Shown here: positions 18,542-27,274 of the stretch, piece by piece
Layout: each line of letters starts with the position of its first letter
How positions within the stretch are numbered: the stretch's first letter is position 1
From: Blautia glucerasea
Lineage (GTDB): Bacteria > Bacillota > Clostridia > Lachnospirales > Lachnospiraceae
Reading direction: 5' to 3'
DNA length: 64,000 bases
Assembly (NCBI RefSeq): GCF_020537505.1
Contig: NZ_JAJBMO010000006.1
Span: 1 to 64,000, forward strand
Notes under the pieces: generated by a model
Database searches by the model: none
Seen by the model: the letters and a program-made list of their open reading frames with translations, nothing else
Told to the model about the DNA's origin: nothing
Made by a program: the position numbers and the translations under genes

Positions 18542-19849
18542 TTACTCAGCGTCTGCTGCTTTCTCAACTTCAACAGCTGCGTCAGCGATAACAGTAACAG
18601 CCTTCTGAACAGCCATATCTTTCTTCATCTGCTCAAGTCCGCTCTCACCGATAGCTTCTCTGATCTTGTCAGCTTCCATCTTGTAAGCGTCTGCCATCTT
18701 CTGGATCTCTTCTGTGATCTCTTCTTCGGATGGCTGGATGTTCTCAGCCTCAGCAACTTTCTCAAGAACCAGTCTTGTCTGGATTCTCTTAAGTGCCTGT
18801 GGCTTCATGTCTTCCATCATCTTGTCCATGCTCTGGCCTGTGAACTGGAAGTACTGCTCCATAGATAATCCCTGCTGCTGCATTCTTCTGGAGAAATCGT
18901 CCATCATCTGACGGCACTCTGTCTTAGTCATAAGCTCCGGAATATCCATCTGTGCATTTTCGATTGCTTTATCTACTGCTGCATTTTCTTTTGCAGTTCT
19001 TGCTTCTTTTTCTTTCTTCTCTGTCAGGTTCTTCTTAACGTCTTCTTTATACTCAGCAAGAGTATCAAACTCAGATACGTCTTTCGCGAACTCGTCGTCA
19101 AGCTCCGGAACCTCTTTGGTCTCAATCTTCTTAACATCACACTGGAATACAGCTTCTTTGCCTGCAAGCTCTTTTGCCTGATATTCCTCTGGGAAAGTAA
19201 CCTTAACTTCTACGTGGTCACCAGCGTTTGCTCCAACAAGCTGATCCTCGAATCCTGGAATAAATGTACCGGAACCAAGTGTCAGTGCGTAGTCAGATCC
19301 TTTACCGCCGTCAAATGCAACACCGTCAACAAATCCCTCGAAATCGATTGTTGTAATATCGCCGTTTGCTGCTGCACGATCCTCAACTGCAACTGTTCTT
19401 GCGTTCTTCTCCTGCTCTTTTCTGATCTCAGCGTCAACTTCCTCGTCTGTTACAACAATCTCAGACTTCGGAACCTCTACTCCCTTGTAATCTCCAAGAG
19501 TAACCTCTGGTTTCACAGCTACATCTGCTGTGAAGATAAGAGCTTTTCCTGGCTCCATCTGTGTAACATTGATCTCTGGCTGGGAAACGATCTCAAGATC
19601 GCACTCGCCCAGTGCTTTTGTGTACTCCTGTGGTACGAGAGAGTTAACAGCGTCTTCCATGAATACGCCCTTGCCATACATGCTCTCGATCATTTTTCTA
19701 GGAGCTTTTCCTTTACGGAATCCTGGAAGGCTGATTCTGCTTTTCTGTTTCTGATAAGCTTTCTCCATTGCCTTGTCTAAATCTTCAGCGGAAACTTCGA
19801 TGGTAAGTTTCGCCATGTTTTTCTCTAATTTCTCCACCTGTAAACTCAT
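18542..19849 (-). CDS. tig: Trigger factor chaperone
   Basis: A 435-residue ribosome-bound chaperone and peptidyl-prolyl isomerase. It has the N-terminal ribosome-binding signature GFRKGKAPRKM, a middle FKBP-type domain (about 150-245), and a long helical C-terminal domain. The frame is open to 19912, but the start at 19849 (MSLQVEKLEKN) is preceded by AGGAGG and matches the family. First gene of the tig-clpP-clpX-lon-engB series. Confidence 0.96.
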   Translation of the reverse strand: MSLQVEKLEKNMAKLTIEVSAEDLDKAMEKAYQKQKSRISLPGFRKGKAPRKMIESMYGKGVFMEDAVNSLVPQEYTKALGECDLEIVSQPEINVTQMEPGKALIFTADVAVKPEVTLGDYKGVEVPKSEIVVTDEEVDAEIRKEQEKNARTVAVEDRAAANGDITTIDFEGFVDGVAFDGGKGSDYALTLGSGTFIPGFEDQLVGANAGDHVEVKVTFPEEYQAKELAGKEAVFQCDVKKIETKEVPELDDEFAKDVSEFDTLAEYKEDVKKNLTEKKEKEARTAKENAAVDKAIENAQMDIPELMTKTECRQMMDDFSRRMQQQGLSMEQYFQFTGQSMDKMMEDMKPQALKRIQTRLVLEKVAEAENIQPSEEEITEEIQKMADAYKMEADKIREAIGESGLEQMKKDMAVQKAVTVIADAAVEVEKAADAE

Positions 19850-19926
19850 TTTCGTGTTCCTCCTTAATATTCTCAGGTAAAATGTCAGGTCCAATGCATT
19901 GACATTGTCCATTTCTTAATAATGAT

Positions 19927-19986
19927 ACCGCAGATGATAACCGGAAAGTCCGAAACAGGTTCCTGTCACTGCGATCCTTCTGCGGT
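19927..19986 (-). promoter_or_regulatory. Structured leader of tig
   Basis: On the minus strand ACCGCAG and CTGCGGT close a 60-base region that also holds an inner ACAGG/CCTGT hairpin. It lies between the presumed start of transcription and the tig ribosome binding site. No known riboswitch was recognised. Confidence 0.35.
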
Positions 19987-20030
19987 TATAAATGCGCAGG
20001 GTTTCCCCCTATTATTACAGTCATTGTAGA

Positions 20031-20039
20031 AGTATAGCA
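20031..20039 (-). promoter_or_regulatory. Extended -10 promoter of tig
   Basis: On the minus strand TGCTATACT (TGn plus TATACT) lies 180 bases upstream of tig. No good -35 box is present, as is common for extended -10 promoters. Confidence 0.45.
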
Positions 20040-20117
20040 CAACCAAATTAAAAACGCCAGTGTTTTTTATGGTTTTCCTTGTTATTCCTAAAAAATTAGG
20101 GTTTTTTATAATATTTC

Positions 20118-20669
20118 CTACTTATAAACTACGGATTCTGCAATCTGGTCTGCTTTTTCCTGTCCAAGAAGCTGGGAGATCAGGGAAAGGGCAAAGTCTA
20201 CTGCTGTTCCAAGGCCCCGGCTGGTGGTGATATTTCCGTCAATTACAACGTTCTCTTCGGATTTCAAAGCGTCTCCAAGTCCCTCCATGCAAGCCGGGTA
20301 TGCAGTTGCCTTCTTTCCATGTAAAAGTCCGATTTCTGCAAAGACAGTAGGAGCCGCGCAGATGGCAGCGATCTTACCGCCATTATTATAAAAGTTTTTA
20401 ACCAGACCGGTCAGCGGCCCAAATGCGCCAAGATGGGTAGTTCCTGGCTGTCCGCCTGGAAGCACCAGCATATCCGCGTCAGAGAAGTCTGTCTCATGGA
20501 AGGTGGTATCGGTTAGCATGGTGATGCCGTGGGATGTGGTGATCTGTTTGGTGTTTTTAATAGAAACCGTTGTGATGGTGATCCCAGCTCTTCTCATAAG
20601 ATCAACTACAGTTAAACCTTCGATGTCTTCGAAACCGTCAGCGAGGAAAATGTATACTTTTTTACTCAT
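20118..20669 (-). CDS. DJ-1/PfpI family protein
   Basis: A 183-residue protein of the DJ-1/ThiJ/PfpI superfamily. The nucleophile Cys is in IAAICAAPT and the conserved Glu in ADGFEDIE. SRGLGTAVDFAL is the typical C-terminal signature of the DJ-1 branch (YajL-like). Members act as glyoxalase/deglycase-like or redox-protective proteins; the substrate is not clear from sequence. The start at 20669 is used because AGGAGGT precedes it; the open frame reaches 20702. Confidence 0.88.
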   Translation of the reverse strand: MSKKVYIFLADGFEDIEGLTVVDLMRRAGITITTVSIKNTKQITTSHGITMLTDTTFHETDFSDADMLVLPGGQPGTTHLGAFGPLTGLVKNFYNNGGKIAAICAAPTVFAEIGLLHGKKATAYPACMEGLGDALKSEENVVIDGNITTSRGLGTAVDFALSLISQLLGQEKADQIAESVVYK

Positions 20670-20833
20670 GGTGAAACCTCCTAATTCATTTTCAATTAAC
20701 ATTTATCACGTTGTATCCTACATATTTCTACTATAAAGTGTTTTTCACATTCCAAGCCATTATAGTTTCTTCATTAAATTAATAACAAAATCATTGATCA
20801 TAACGTACTTTATAGTCATTTTAATAACAACAT

Positions 20834-21628
20834 TTACATTTTTCTGCCCTTATCAGCAGCGCCCTGCAGTGCTTCAAACACTGCACTACGGAAGCCATTT
20901 TGTTCCAGAATGCGGACGCCCTCGATAGTTGTTCCAGCCGGAGAGCATACCATATCTTTCAGTTCACCAGGATGCATGCCGGTCTCCAGAACCATTTTAG
21001 CACTTCCAAGCACAGACTGTGCTGCAAACTGATACGCCTGCTTTCTTGGCATTCCCTGGGCTACTGCTGCGTCTGCCATTGCTTCAATAAACATAAACAC
21101 ATAAGCTGGGGAGCATCCGCTGACTGCACCTACTGCATCCATCATTCTCTCTGGAACTACTTCTGTACGTCCGAAACTGTTTGTGATGGTAAGGATCTGA
21201 TCCAGATCTTCCATGGTAACACGTTCGTTGACGCATGCACCAGTCATCCCCTCGCCCACCTGAGCTGGTGTATTCGGCATAAGACGTACCACTTTCAAAG
21301 GAAGGCCGCATTTTTCTTCCAGCCATGCAAGTGTTTTGCCAGGGGCAATGCCTACGATCATATGCTCTGGTGTCAGGTAATCTTTTACCTCATTAATTAC
21401 TTCTTCGTAAAACTGAGGTTTCACAGCTAATATAACAATATTTGCATTTTTCACAATCTCACAGTTATCAAGAGTGGTGACAACCCCAAGCTTTTCCCTG
21501 CTTTTTCGGCTTCCCTCTTCTGTAAGATTTGAAACAATAATCTCATTTTTCTCAAATATACCCTTTTTCAGGATTCCGCCGATCATTGCAGAACCCATAT
21601 TTCCACATCCGATAAATCCGATTTTCAT
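20834..21628 (-). CDS. proC: Pyrroline-5-carboxylate reductase
   Basis: A 264-residue NAD(P)H-dependent enzyme for the last step of proline synthesis. It has an N-terminal Rossmann motif (FIGCGNMGSAMIGG), AVKPQ, the proline-loop RLMPNTPAQVGEG, and the C-terminal signature with VCSPAGTTIEG. Normal length. AGAGGAG lies before the ATG. Confidence 0.96.
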   Translation of the reverse strand: MKIGFIGCGNMGSAMIGGILKKGIFEKNEIIVSNLTEEGSRKSREKLGVVTTLDNCEIVKNANIVILAVKPQFYEEVINEVKDYLTPEHMIVGIAPGKTLAWLEEKCGLPLKVVRLMPNTPAQVGEGMTGACVNERVTMEDLDQILTITNSFGRTEVVPERMMDAVGAVSGCSPAYVFMFIEAMADAAVAQGMPRKQAYQFAAQSVLGSAKMVLETGMHPGELKDMVCSPAGTTIEGVRILEQNGFRSAVFEALQGAADKGRKM

Positions 21629-21671
21629 GTTTTTCTCCTCTCGTGCAAGTTGGGTAAAGATCTGCTGGAAT

Positions 21672-22133
21672 TTATTGTTTTTTTGCGCCCTTACTCAAAG
21701 TACTATTATGATACTCTGTGGAATAGGTCACATCCTCCCCAAACCACTTGGGAGGCTGATAAGACCGTGCAACTTCTTCTGACGGGAACTCCACTTCTGC
21801 CAGAAAAAGGCCTTCATAGGGAGCTTTAAATACATCCAATTCAATGGACAGACCATCCTTCTCAGGAATCACGTAGCGGATCTTGGAGATCACGATTCCG
21901 TCTGCTTTTGGCTTCAGATGCTCATAGGCATCTTTGGTCAACGGCAGGTTATATTCCTCCCGTGCCAGAAGTCCTTTTGATTTATAGGTCAGATAATACT
22001 TGTCATTGGACTTGCGGATCCGCACAACCGGTTCTGTGCACAAATATCCCTGCTCAATCACTTTGCTCGGATACTGTTCCAGATTTTTGGGAAGGTCTTC
22101 CTTTTTTACAAGAAACTTTCTCTCAATTTCCAC
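21672..22133 (-). CDS. CYTH domain protein (triphosphate tunnel family)
   Basis: A 153-residue CYTH protein. It starts with the hallmark VEIERKFLV (ExExK-like motif), followed by RIRKSNDKYYLTYKSKG, KIRYVIP and LAEVEFPSEEVA, all part of the eight-strand tunnel that binds triphosphate and metal. Small bacterial members are tripolyphosphatases or of unknown substrate. The start is GTG at 22131-22133: GGAGG lies eight bases upstream and the protein then begins at the conserved motif. The open frame extends to 22184 but crosses the malQ terminator. Confidence 0.87.
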   Translation of the reverse strand: MEIERKFLVKKEDLPKNLEQYPSKVIEQGYLCTEPVVRIRKSNDKYYLTYKSKGLLAREEYNLPLTKDAYEHLKPKADGIVISKIRYVIPEKDGLSIELDVFKAPYEGLFLAEVEFPSEEVARSYQPPKWFGEDVTYSTEYHNSTLSKGAKKQ

Positions 22134-22155
22134 CTTTGTTTCCTCCGTATATGCA

Positions 22156-22184
22156 AAATTGAGGGCAAATACCCTTGCCCTCAA
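22156..22184 (-). terminator. Terminator of malQ
   Basis: On the minus strand TTGAGGGCAA and TTGCCCTCAA form a perfect 10-bp stem with a six-base loop followed by TTTT, 28 bases past the malQ stop. Confidence 0.75.
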
Positions 22185-22212
22185 TCTTACTCTTCTCCCA
22201 CTCTTTATGCAA

Positions 22213-23742
22213 CTATTTCTCTTCTTCCGGATCCAGTGTCCAGTTTCTTCTTCCGAATCTGGTTGCCAGAATCAGCATTTCCTTCTGCAATTCCTTGCTA
22301 AACTGTCCTTCCTTCAGACGCCATTTCCAGTTCTTTCCAAGTGTGGACGGCTGATTAATCCGGGCTTTATTATCTAACAGAAGATAATCCTGAATCGGAA
22401 TGATACATCTTCCAGCCACGCTTCCCATAACAAGACGGATCATATTCCGGCAGATGCCTTTCTCATCATCATGGAAATTCCACAGATATTCCCGAACCAT
22501 ATGCCGCTCTTCCGGAGTGATATCAGCAAACCATCCAAGAAGAGTCTCATTATCGTGAGTTCCGGTATAAACCACACAATTGTTATTATAATTATGAGGC
22601 AGATAATCACTGGCATTTCCTGTATCACGTTCATCAAAAGCAAATTCGATTACCTTCATATTCGGATAACCGCTCTCTTCCACAAGACGCTTTACAGAAT
22701 CTGTCATAAAGCCAAGATCCTCTGCAATAATGTCCTTGTGTCCCAACCGATAGGAAACGGTACGGAAAAGATCCATGCCAGGACCTTTTTCCCACCAGCC
22801 ACGTTTTGCATCTTTGTCCCCATAAGGAATTGCGTAATACTCATCAAATCCGCGGAAATGATCTATACGGACAACATCATACATATTAAAGCAATGTGCC
22901 AGACGCTTGATCCACCACTCGAAACCTGTATTCCTATGCACATCCCATCTGTACAGAGGATTTCCCCAAAGCTGTCCTGTTGCAGAAAATCCATCTGGCG
23001 GACATCCGGCCACCTGGGTAGGCTCGTTATTTTCATCCAGCTTAAACAGTCCTGAATTTGCCCAGGTATCAGCACTGTCCATGGCAACATAGATCGGAAT
23101 ATCTCCGATAATACGGATTCCCCTTTTGTTTGCATAAGCTTTCAGCTTCGCCCACTGCTCATAGAATTTGAACTGCATATACTCCTGAAATTCAATTTCA
23201 AAATACAGTTCTTTTCTGTAATAATCCAGTGCATTATTCCAGCGAAGACGGATGTCCTCAGCCCATTCTGTCCAGGGAATTCCTCCGAACCGATCTTTAA
23301 CCGCCATAAAAAGAGCGTAATCTCCAAGCCAGTGCGCCTGTTCCTGCTGAAATCTTACAAAATCAGGATTTTTGGAAATCTCGCTTCTCTCATAGGCTTT
23401 ACGAAGAAGTTTGTAACGTCCTTTGTAAATTTTCTCATAATCAACATCATCTTCTCTGGAACCAAAATCTACAGCATCACACTCTTTCTTAGTAAGAACC
23501 CCTTCCTCAATCAAGTCTTCCAGACTGATAAAATAAGGATTTCCTGCAAAGGTTGAAAAGGACTGATATGGTGAATCCCCATAGCTGGTAGGGCCAAGAG
23601 GCAAAATCTGCCAGCATCCCTGTCCTGCTGCCTTTAACTGATCAACAAATTCATAGGCACTTTTTGAAAAACAACCAATTCCGTATTTCGACGGCAGACT
23701 GCTGATTGGAAGCAATACACCGCATTCTCTCTGATTACCCAT
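22213..23742 (-). CDS. malQ: 4-alpha-glucanotransferase
   Basis: A 509-residue GH77 amylomaltase that transfers maltooligosaccharide segments. Recognisable parts are LLPISSLPSKYGIG at the N-terminus, GDIPIYVAMDSADTW, RIDHFRGF (nucleophile Asp region), AEDLGFMT (acid/base Glu) and YTGTHDNET (transition-state Asp). The start at 23742 follows GGGAGG and precedes the typical RECGVLLP. It has its own terminator and no clear operon partner. Confidence 0.95.
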   Translation of the reverse strand: MGNQRECGVLLPISSLPSKYGIGCFSKSAYEFVDQLKAAGQGCWQILPLGPTSYGDSPYQSFSTFAGNPYFISLEDLIEEGVLTKKECDAVDFGSREDDVDYEKIYKGRYKLLRKAYERSEISKNPDFVRFQQEQAHWLGDYALFMAVKDRFGGIPWTEWAEDIRLRWNNALDYYRKELYFEIEFQEYMQFKFYEQWAKLKAYANKRGIRIIGDIPIYVAMDSADTWANSGLFKLDENNEPTQVAGCPPDGFSATGQLWGNPLYRWDVHRNTGFEWWIKRLAHCFNMYDVVRIDHFRGFDEYYAIPYGDKDAKRGWWEKGPGMDLFRTVSYRLGHKDIIAEDLGFMTDSVKRLVEESGYPNMKVIEFAFDERDTGNASDYLPHNYNNNCVVYTGTHDNETLLGWFADITPEERHMVREYLWNFHDDEKGICRNMIRLVMGSVAGRCIIPIQDYLLLDNKARINQPSTLGKNWKWRLKEGQFSKELQKEMLILATRFGRRNWTLDPEEEK

Positions 23743-23880
23743 TTTTTCCTCCCTGTCCACAGAACTCAAACATCAACACATATTGTTACACTCATTACGT
23801 TTTAACATACGTGTTTATATCATGTCACAATCCATGTACTAAAATCAATATCACTTTTTCAAGAAACATGGTATTTTTTT

Positions 23881-25209
23881 CTAATAATGATATTTCTTTT
23901 TGTTTCTAGCAAGACAGGACACTGAGCAGATAAGTCCCAGTCCTTCTGCCACTATAATTGCTCCCCAGATTCCATCCAGCCCCAAAAACATCGGAAGCAA
24001 AATAACCATTCCACCCCGGAAAAGCAGTGTTCTTGTGAAAGATAAAAATGCGGAAAGTGGTCCGTTACACAGCGCAGTAAAAAAGGAAGAAGCATAAATA
24101 TTAATTCCACTGAACAGATATCCCACTGAAAAAATACGGAATCCATGAACGGTCATGTCCAGCAGTTCCTTATCATATCCTACAAAAACAGAAGATAGAG
24201 GATAACTCACCACCTCTGAAACAGTCACCATTGCAATGGAAGTAAATCCAATGATCGTAACACTTTTACGGAAAACACTTTTCAGTTCAGCATAATTTTC
24301 CGCGCCATACTGGTAGCTGACAACAGGTGCGCTTCCGGAGGAAAATCCAAGGAAAGCTGCCAGAAATGCAAAGTCCACATACATCATAACGGAATAAGCT
24401 GCCACTCCACTTTCCCCGATTACTTCCATCAACCGAATGTTGTATAAAATGCCAATTAAAGACGCAGAAATATTACTCATCAGTTCCGAAGATCCATTGG
24501 ATGCAGCCTGAAGAAGCTGTTTCCCATAAAACTTTGTCTTCACAAGCTGAAGACCATGTTTTCTCTTTTTTGCAAAATAAATAAGTGGAATTCCCCCGCC
24601 AACTACATATCCCATAATTGTTGCCAGTGCCGCTCCTGCGACACCCATTTTCAGCACTGCTATAAACACATAATCCAATGCCATATTTGTCACACCAGAA
24701 GCAATGGAAAGTAGCAGTCCCAGAGTAGGCTTCTCATTGACAACAAAGAAATTCTGAAAACTGACCTGCAGCATAAATGGGACACTGCCAGCCAGAAGAA
24801 TTGCCCCATAAATGACACAGTCCTCCATAAGAAGATCGCTGGCTCCTGCAAACCGCATGATTGGACGAACAAAAACAAGTGACAGCGCAGTCAGGATTCC
24901 ACCGATTATGATCATACTGTAAATCAGCATGGAAAAATATTGGTTCGCCAGGTCCTTTTTGCCTTCGCCCAGGGTCTTCGCCACAAGCGCACTGCCACCG
25001 GTGCCAAGCATAAAACCAACTGAACCAATGATCATAGTCACCGGAAAGGCAATATTTATGGCTGAAAGTGCCATTGCACCTACCAGATTGGATACAAATA
25101 AACCGTCCACTACACTGTAGACTGAGGCGATTATCATAGTAACCACCGAAGGTAAGGTAAAACGCAGCAGGCGTTTGTAGGTAAAATGATCGGATAGTCT
25201 GATCTGCAT
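23881..25209 (-). CDS. MATE family efflux pump (marR-linked)
   Basis: A 442-residue MATE transporter with twelve predicted membrane segments in two MatE halves. It exports drugs or cationic metabolites using an ion gradient; the substrate is unknown. It lies 42 bases after the MarR gene in the same operon. A putative operator pair overlaps their promoter, so expression is probably induced when a ligand releases MarR. Confidence 0.9.
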   Translation of the reverse strand: MQIRLSDHFTYKRLLRFTLPSVVTMIIASVYSVVDGLFVSNLVGAMALSAINIAFPVTMIIGSVGFMLGTGGSALVAKTLGEGKKDLANQYFSMLIYSMIIIGGILTALSLVFVRPIMRFAGASDLLMEDCVIYGAILLAGSVPFMLQVSFQNFFVVNEKPTLGLLLSIASGVTNMALDYVFIAVLKMGVAGAALATIMGYVVGGGIPLIYFAKKRKHGLQLVKTKFYGKQLLQAASNGSSELMSNISASLIGILYNIRLMEVIGESGVAAYSVMMYVDFAFLAAFLGFSSGSAPVVSYQYGAENYAELKSVFRKSVTIIGFTSIAMVTVSEVVSYPLSSVFVGYDKELLDMTVHGFRIFSVGYLFSGINIYASSFFTALCNGPLSAFLSFTRTLLFRGGMVILLPMFLGLDGIWGAIIVAEGLGLICSVSCLARNKKKYHY

Positions 25210-25251
25210 AAATATAGTACTTCTCCTTAATTTTTTTAATACACTTTCTTT

Positions 25252-25725
25252 CTACTCAGTCAAGACATTCTCTTCTGCCAGGAACTGATCCGTCTCTTCT
25301 TCCAGCACATTCACATGCTTCAGTCCATAATAAAGGACTCCCTTTTTTTCTTCCTCAGAAAGCCTTTCAAAGGCTCTTCTCTCCACTTCGAAAACATGAT
25401 CCACCGTATTTCTGACCAGCTCATTTCCTTTTTCTGTAAAATGAATGGTTTTATTCTTTCGGTTTCCAGCATTCTTTTCCAGGTAAATATAGTCTTCTTT
25501 TTCCAGTTTTTTCAGTGCAGTATTTACCGTCTGTTTCCGAAGGTATAGATTATTACAGATCTGTGCCTGAGTCGTGCAATCCTCATTTTCCCGGACAAAA
25601 TATAAAATATCGAACATCGTCTCTGTAAGGCCATAATGAGAAGCCAGTTTATAATACACTGCACAGTTCTTTTTATAAATATTATTTACATCCCGTAGGA
25701 AATCTCTGAAAGTCATCTCTGCCAT
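25252..25725 (-). CDS. MarR family transcriptional regulator
   Basis: A 157-residue winged-helix regulator. The DNA-binding part is at about 45-105 (LYLRKQTVNTALKKLEKEDYI, then a beta wing with NRKNKTIHFTEKG). It is first in an operon with a MATE pump. The promoter upstream carries two copies of a TCCGA-TCGGA palindrome, which suggests autoregulation. Confidence 0.9.
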   Translation of the reverse strand: MAEMTFRDFLRDVNNIYKKNCAVYYKLASHYGLTETMFDILYFVRENEDCTTQAQICNNLYLRKQTVNTALKKLEKEDYIYLEKNAGNRKNKTIHFTEKGNELVRNTVDHVFEVERRAFERLSEEEKKGVLYYGLKHVNVLEEETDQFLAEENVLTE

Positions 25726-25781
25726 ATACGTTTTATTTTCCTTTCCACATTCTCGATTTCGTAATATAGCCGTTCAAATAA

Positions 25782-25821
25782 TCCGGAATCGGACTTTTTA
25801 TTATTATAGTCCGATTTCGGA
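25782..25821. promoter_or_regulatory. Two MarR-type operator palindromes
   Basis: On the minus strand TCCGAAATCGGA (25810-25821) lies in the promoter spacer and TCCGATTCCGGA (25782-25793) lies just past the -10 box. Each is a near-perfect dyad, and together they form a larger inverted repeat. The placement would block RNA polymerase. Binding by the adjacent MarR protein is inferred. Confidence 0.75.
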
Positions 25822-25831
25822 TTATTGTCAA
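25803..25831 (-). promoter_or_regulatory. Consensus promoter of marR-MATE
   Basis: On the minus strand a perfect TTGACA (25826-25831) and perfect TATAAT (25803-25808) are 17 bases apart. The start of transcription should be near 25796, about 70 bases before the marR ATG. Confidence 0.88.
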
Positions 25832-25835
25832 GATA

Positions 25836-25883
25836 TAAAAAAAGCCTACATGCATTCCGCTTAGATTTCATAAACCAGGCTTT
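25836..25883 (-). terminator. Terminator of the dnaJ-like gene
   Basis: On the minus strand AAAGCCT and AGGCTTT pair around a 29-base loop and are followed by seven T. It lies 25 bases past the stop of the co-chaperone gene. The long loop makes it less typical. Confidence 0.6.
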
Positions 25884-25907
25884 ATACATGTAAGCTATAT
25901 GATGCCT

Positions 25908-27029
25908 TTATGCTGTTCGACTTCCTCTCTCACCAGCCATTCTGGTACTTGTATCAAATTCACGAAGTTTCCGTCTGGATTCCTCACTTAAATTTCTCGG
26001 TACCTGAACCTGGACAGTTACATACAGATCACCGTAGACTCCGGTTTTTCCCATCATCTGGATACCTTTTCCTTTCAGACGAATCTTACTGCCAGACTGT
26101 GTGCCTTCCGGAATACGACACAGCACCTGACCATTCAGGGTCTGGACTTTTGCCTCACCGCCAAGAGCGGCTGTGATAAACGGCACATTTACGGTGGTGT
26201 AAACATCGGTGCCTTTTCGTTCAAAGCCAGGGCGCTCGCCTACGTGAACTTTCAGGAGAAGATCTCCTGCCTGAGCGCCGCCGTAGCCTGGGTTGCCTTT
26301 ACCTCTCAGGCGGATGCTCTTGCCATTATCAATTCCGGCAGGGATATGAACCTTCAGTGTCTGTTTGCCTCTGCCGTCAGCTTCTGAAAGATTGATCAGC
26401 TTATCGCAGCCGAATACGGCTTCGTTAAAGCTGATAGAAATTTCAGCATTCAGATCCTGGCCTTTCTGCTGTCGGCTGCCACCGAAGCCGCTATTGTAGC
26501 TTCTTCCGAAGTCATCTCCATAACCTGTGCCACCAAAGCCGCCAAAGCCACTTCCTCCAAATCCGTGTGCGGAGCCAGTCTTTCCAGAATTGCTTCCTCC
26601 AAAACCTCCGCCAAACAGATTCTTCAAAATATCGTCCATGTCACCGCCTTCAAAATGAAATTCCTGATAGCTGCCATCTGGACTTCTGTAAGCACCTCTA
26701 TGACCATTTCCAAAACCGCCAAAGCCACCGAATCCAGAGCCGTCAAAGCCGCCTTTTCCATTAAAGCCGCCTGTGCCATATCCGGCACTGCCAGCGCCTT
26801 CCTCAAATGCTGCATGACCGAACTGATCATAGAGTTTTTTCTTCTCAGGGTCACTGAGCACATTATACGCTTCTGTAACTTCTTTAAACTTCTCCTCAGC
26901 ATCCGGATTTCCCTCGTTTGAATCCGGATGATATTTCTTCGCCATCTTACGATAGGCTTTTTTTATAGCCTCTTTATCTGCACTGCGGTTAATTCCCAGC
27001 ACTTCATAATAATCTCTCTTTGTTCCCAT
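25908..27029 (-). CDS. DnaJ-type co-chaperone without zinc finger (CbpA-like)
   Basis: A 373-residue J-domain protein. The J domain (about 5-70) has the HPD motif in [11 protein letters not shown] very long Gly/Phe-rich linker (about 75-195) follows, with repeated GGFGG-type units, then the two DnaJ C-terminal peptide-binding domains. The four CxxCxGxG zinc repeats of true DnaJ are absent, which places it with CbpA/DnaJ type II proteins. It would stimulate DnaK. The start at 27029 is chosen because GAGGTGA lies five bases before it. It is not next to dnaK or grpE, so it is a second J protein rather than the main one. Confidence 0.9.
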   Translation of the reverse strand: MGTKRDYYEVLGINRSADKEAIKKAYRKMAKKYHPDSNEGNPDAEEKFKEVTEAYNVLSDPEKKKLYDQFGHAAFEEGAGSAGYGTGGFNGKGGFDGSGFGGFGGFGNGHRGAYRSPDGSYQEFHFEGGDMDDILKNLFGGGFGGSNSGKTGSAHGFGGSGFGGFGGTGYGDDFGRSYNSGFGGSRQQKGQDLNAEISISFNEAVFGCDKLINLSEADGRGKQTLKVHIPAGIDNGKSIRLRGKGNPGYGGAQAGDLLLKVHVGERPGFERKGTDVYTTVNVPFITAALGGEAKVQTLNGQVLCRIPEGTQSGSKIRLKGKGIQMMGKTGVYGDLYVTVQVQVPRNLSEESRRKLREFDTSTRMAGERGSRTA

Positions 27030-27064
27030 ATTGGTCACCTCTGACTCCTCATATTGCTAAATAA

Positions 27065-27090
27065 ATTCCCCGGAATCTCTTCCGGGGAAT
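27065..27090. promoter_or_regulatory. Very stable hairpin upstream of the dnaJ-like gene
   Basis: ATTCCCCGGAA and TTCCGGGGAAT form a perfect 11-bp stem with a four-base loop 36 bases before the gene. It is not a CIRCE element. No gene reads into it from upstream on the minus strand, so it would be part of the 5' leader. Confidence 0.5.
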
Positions 27091-27274
27091 GCTGTTATCC
27101 ATCTCCCGAACAGCCCCGGGAAATAGCTTTTCTTTTTGTTCTATTTGTAATATAACATTCATTTTTATTAAAGTCAAGGTATGGAACATAATTTCATATT
27201 TTTTTCACATTAGTAGTTCTATTGCGTTTTCTATGTTATAATAATGATACTTTACCATTTTCAGGAGAAATAAA

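Noticed and set aside
27065..27090. CIRCE (HrcA operator) before the dnaJ-like gene
   Set aside because: The sequence does not match the TTAGCACTC-N9-GAGTGCTAA consensus.
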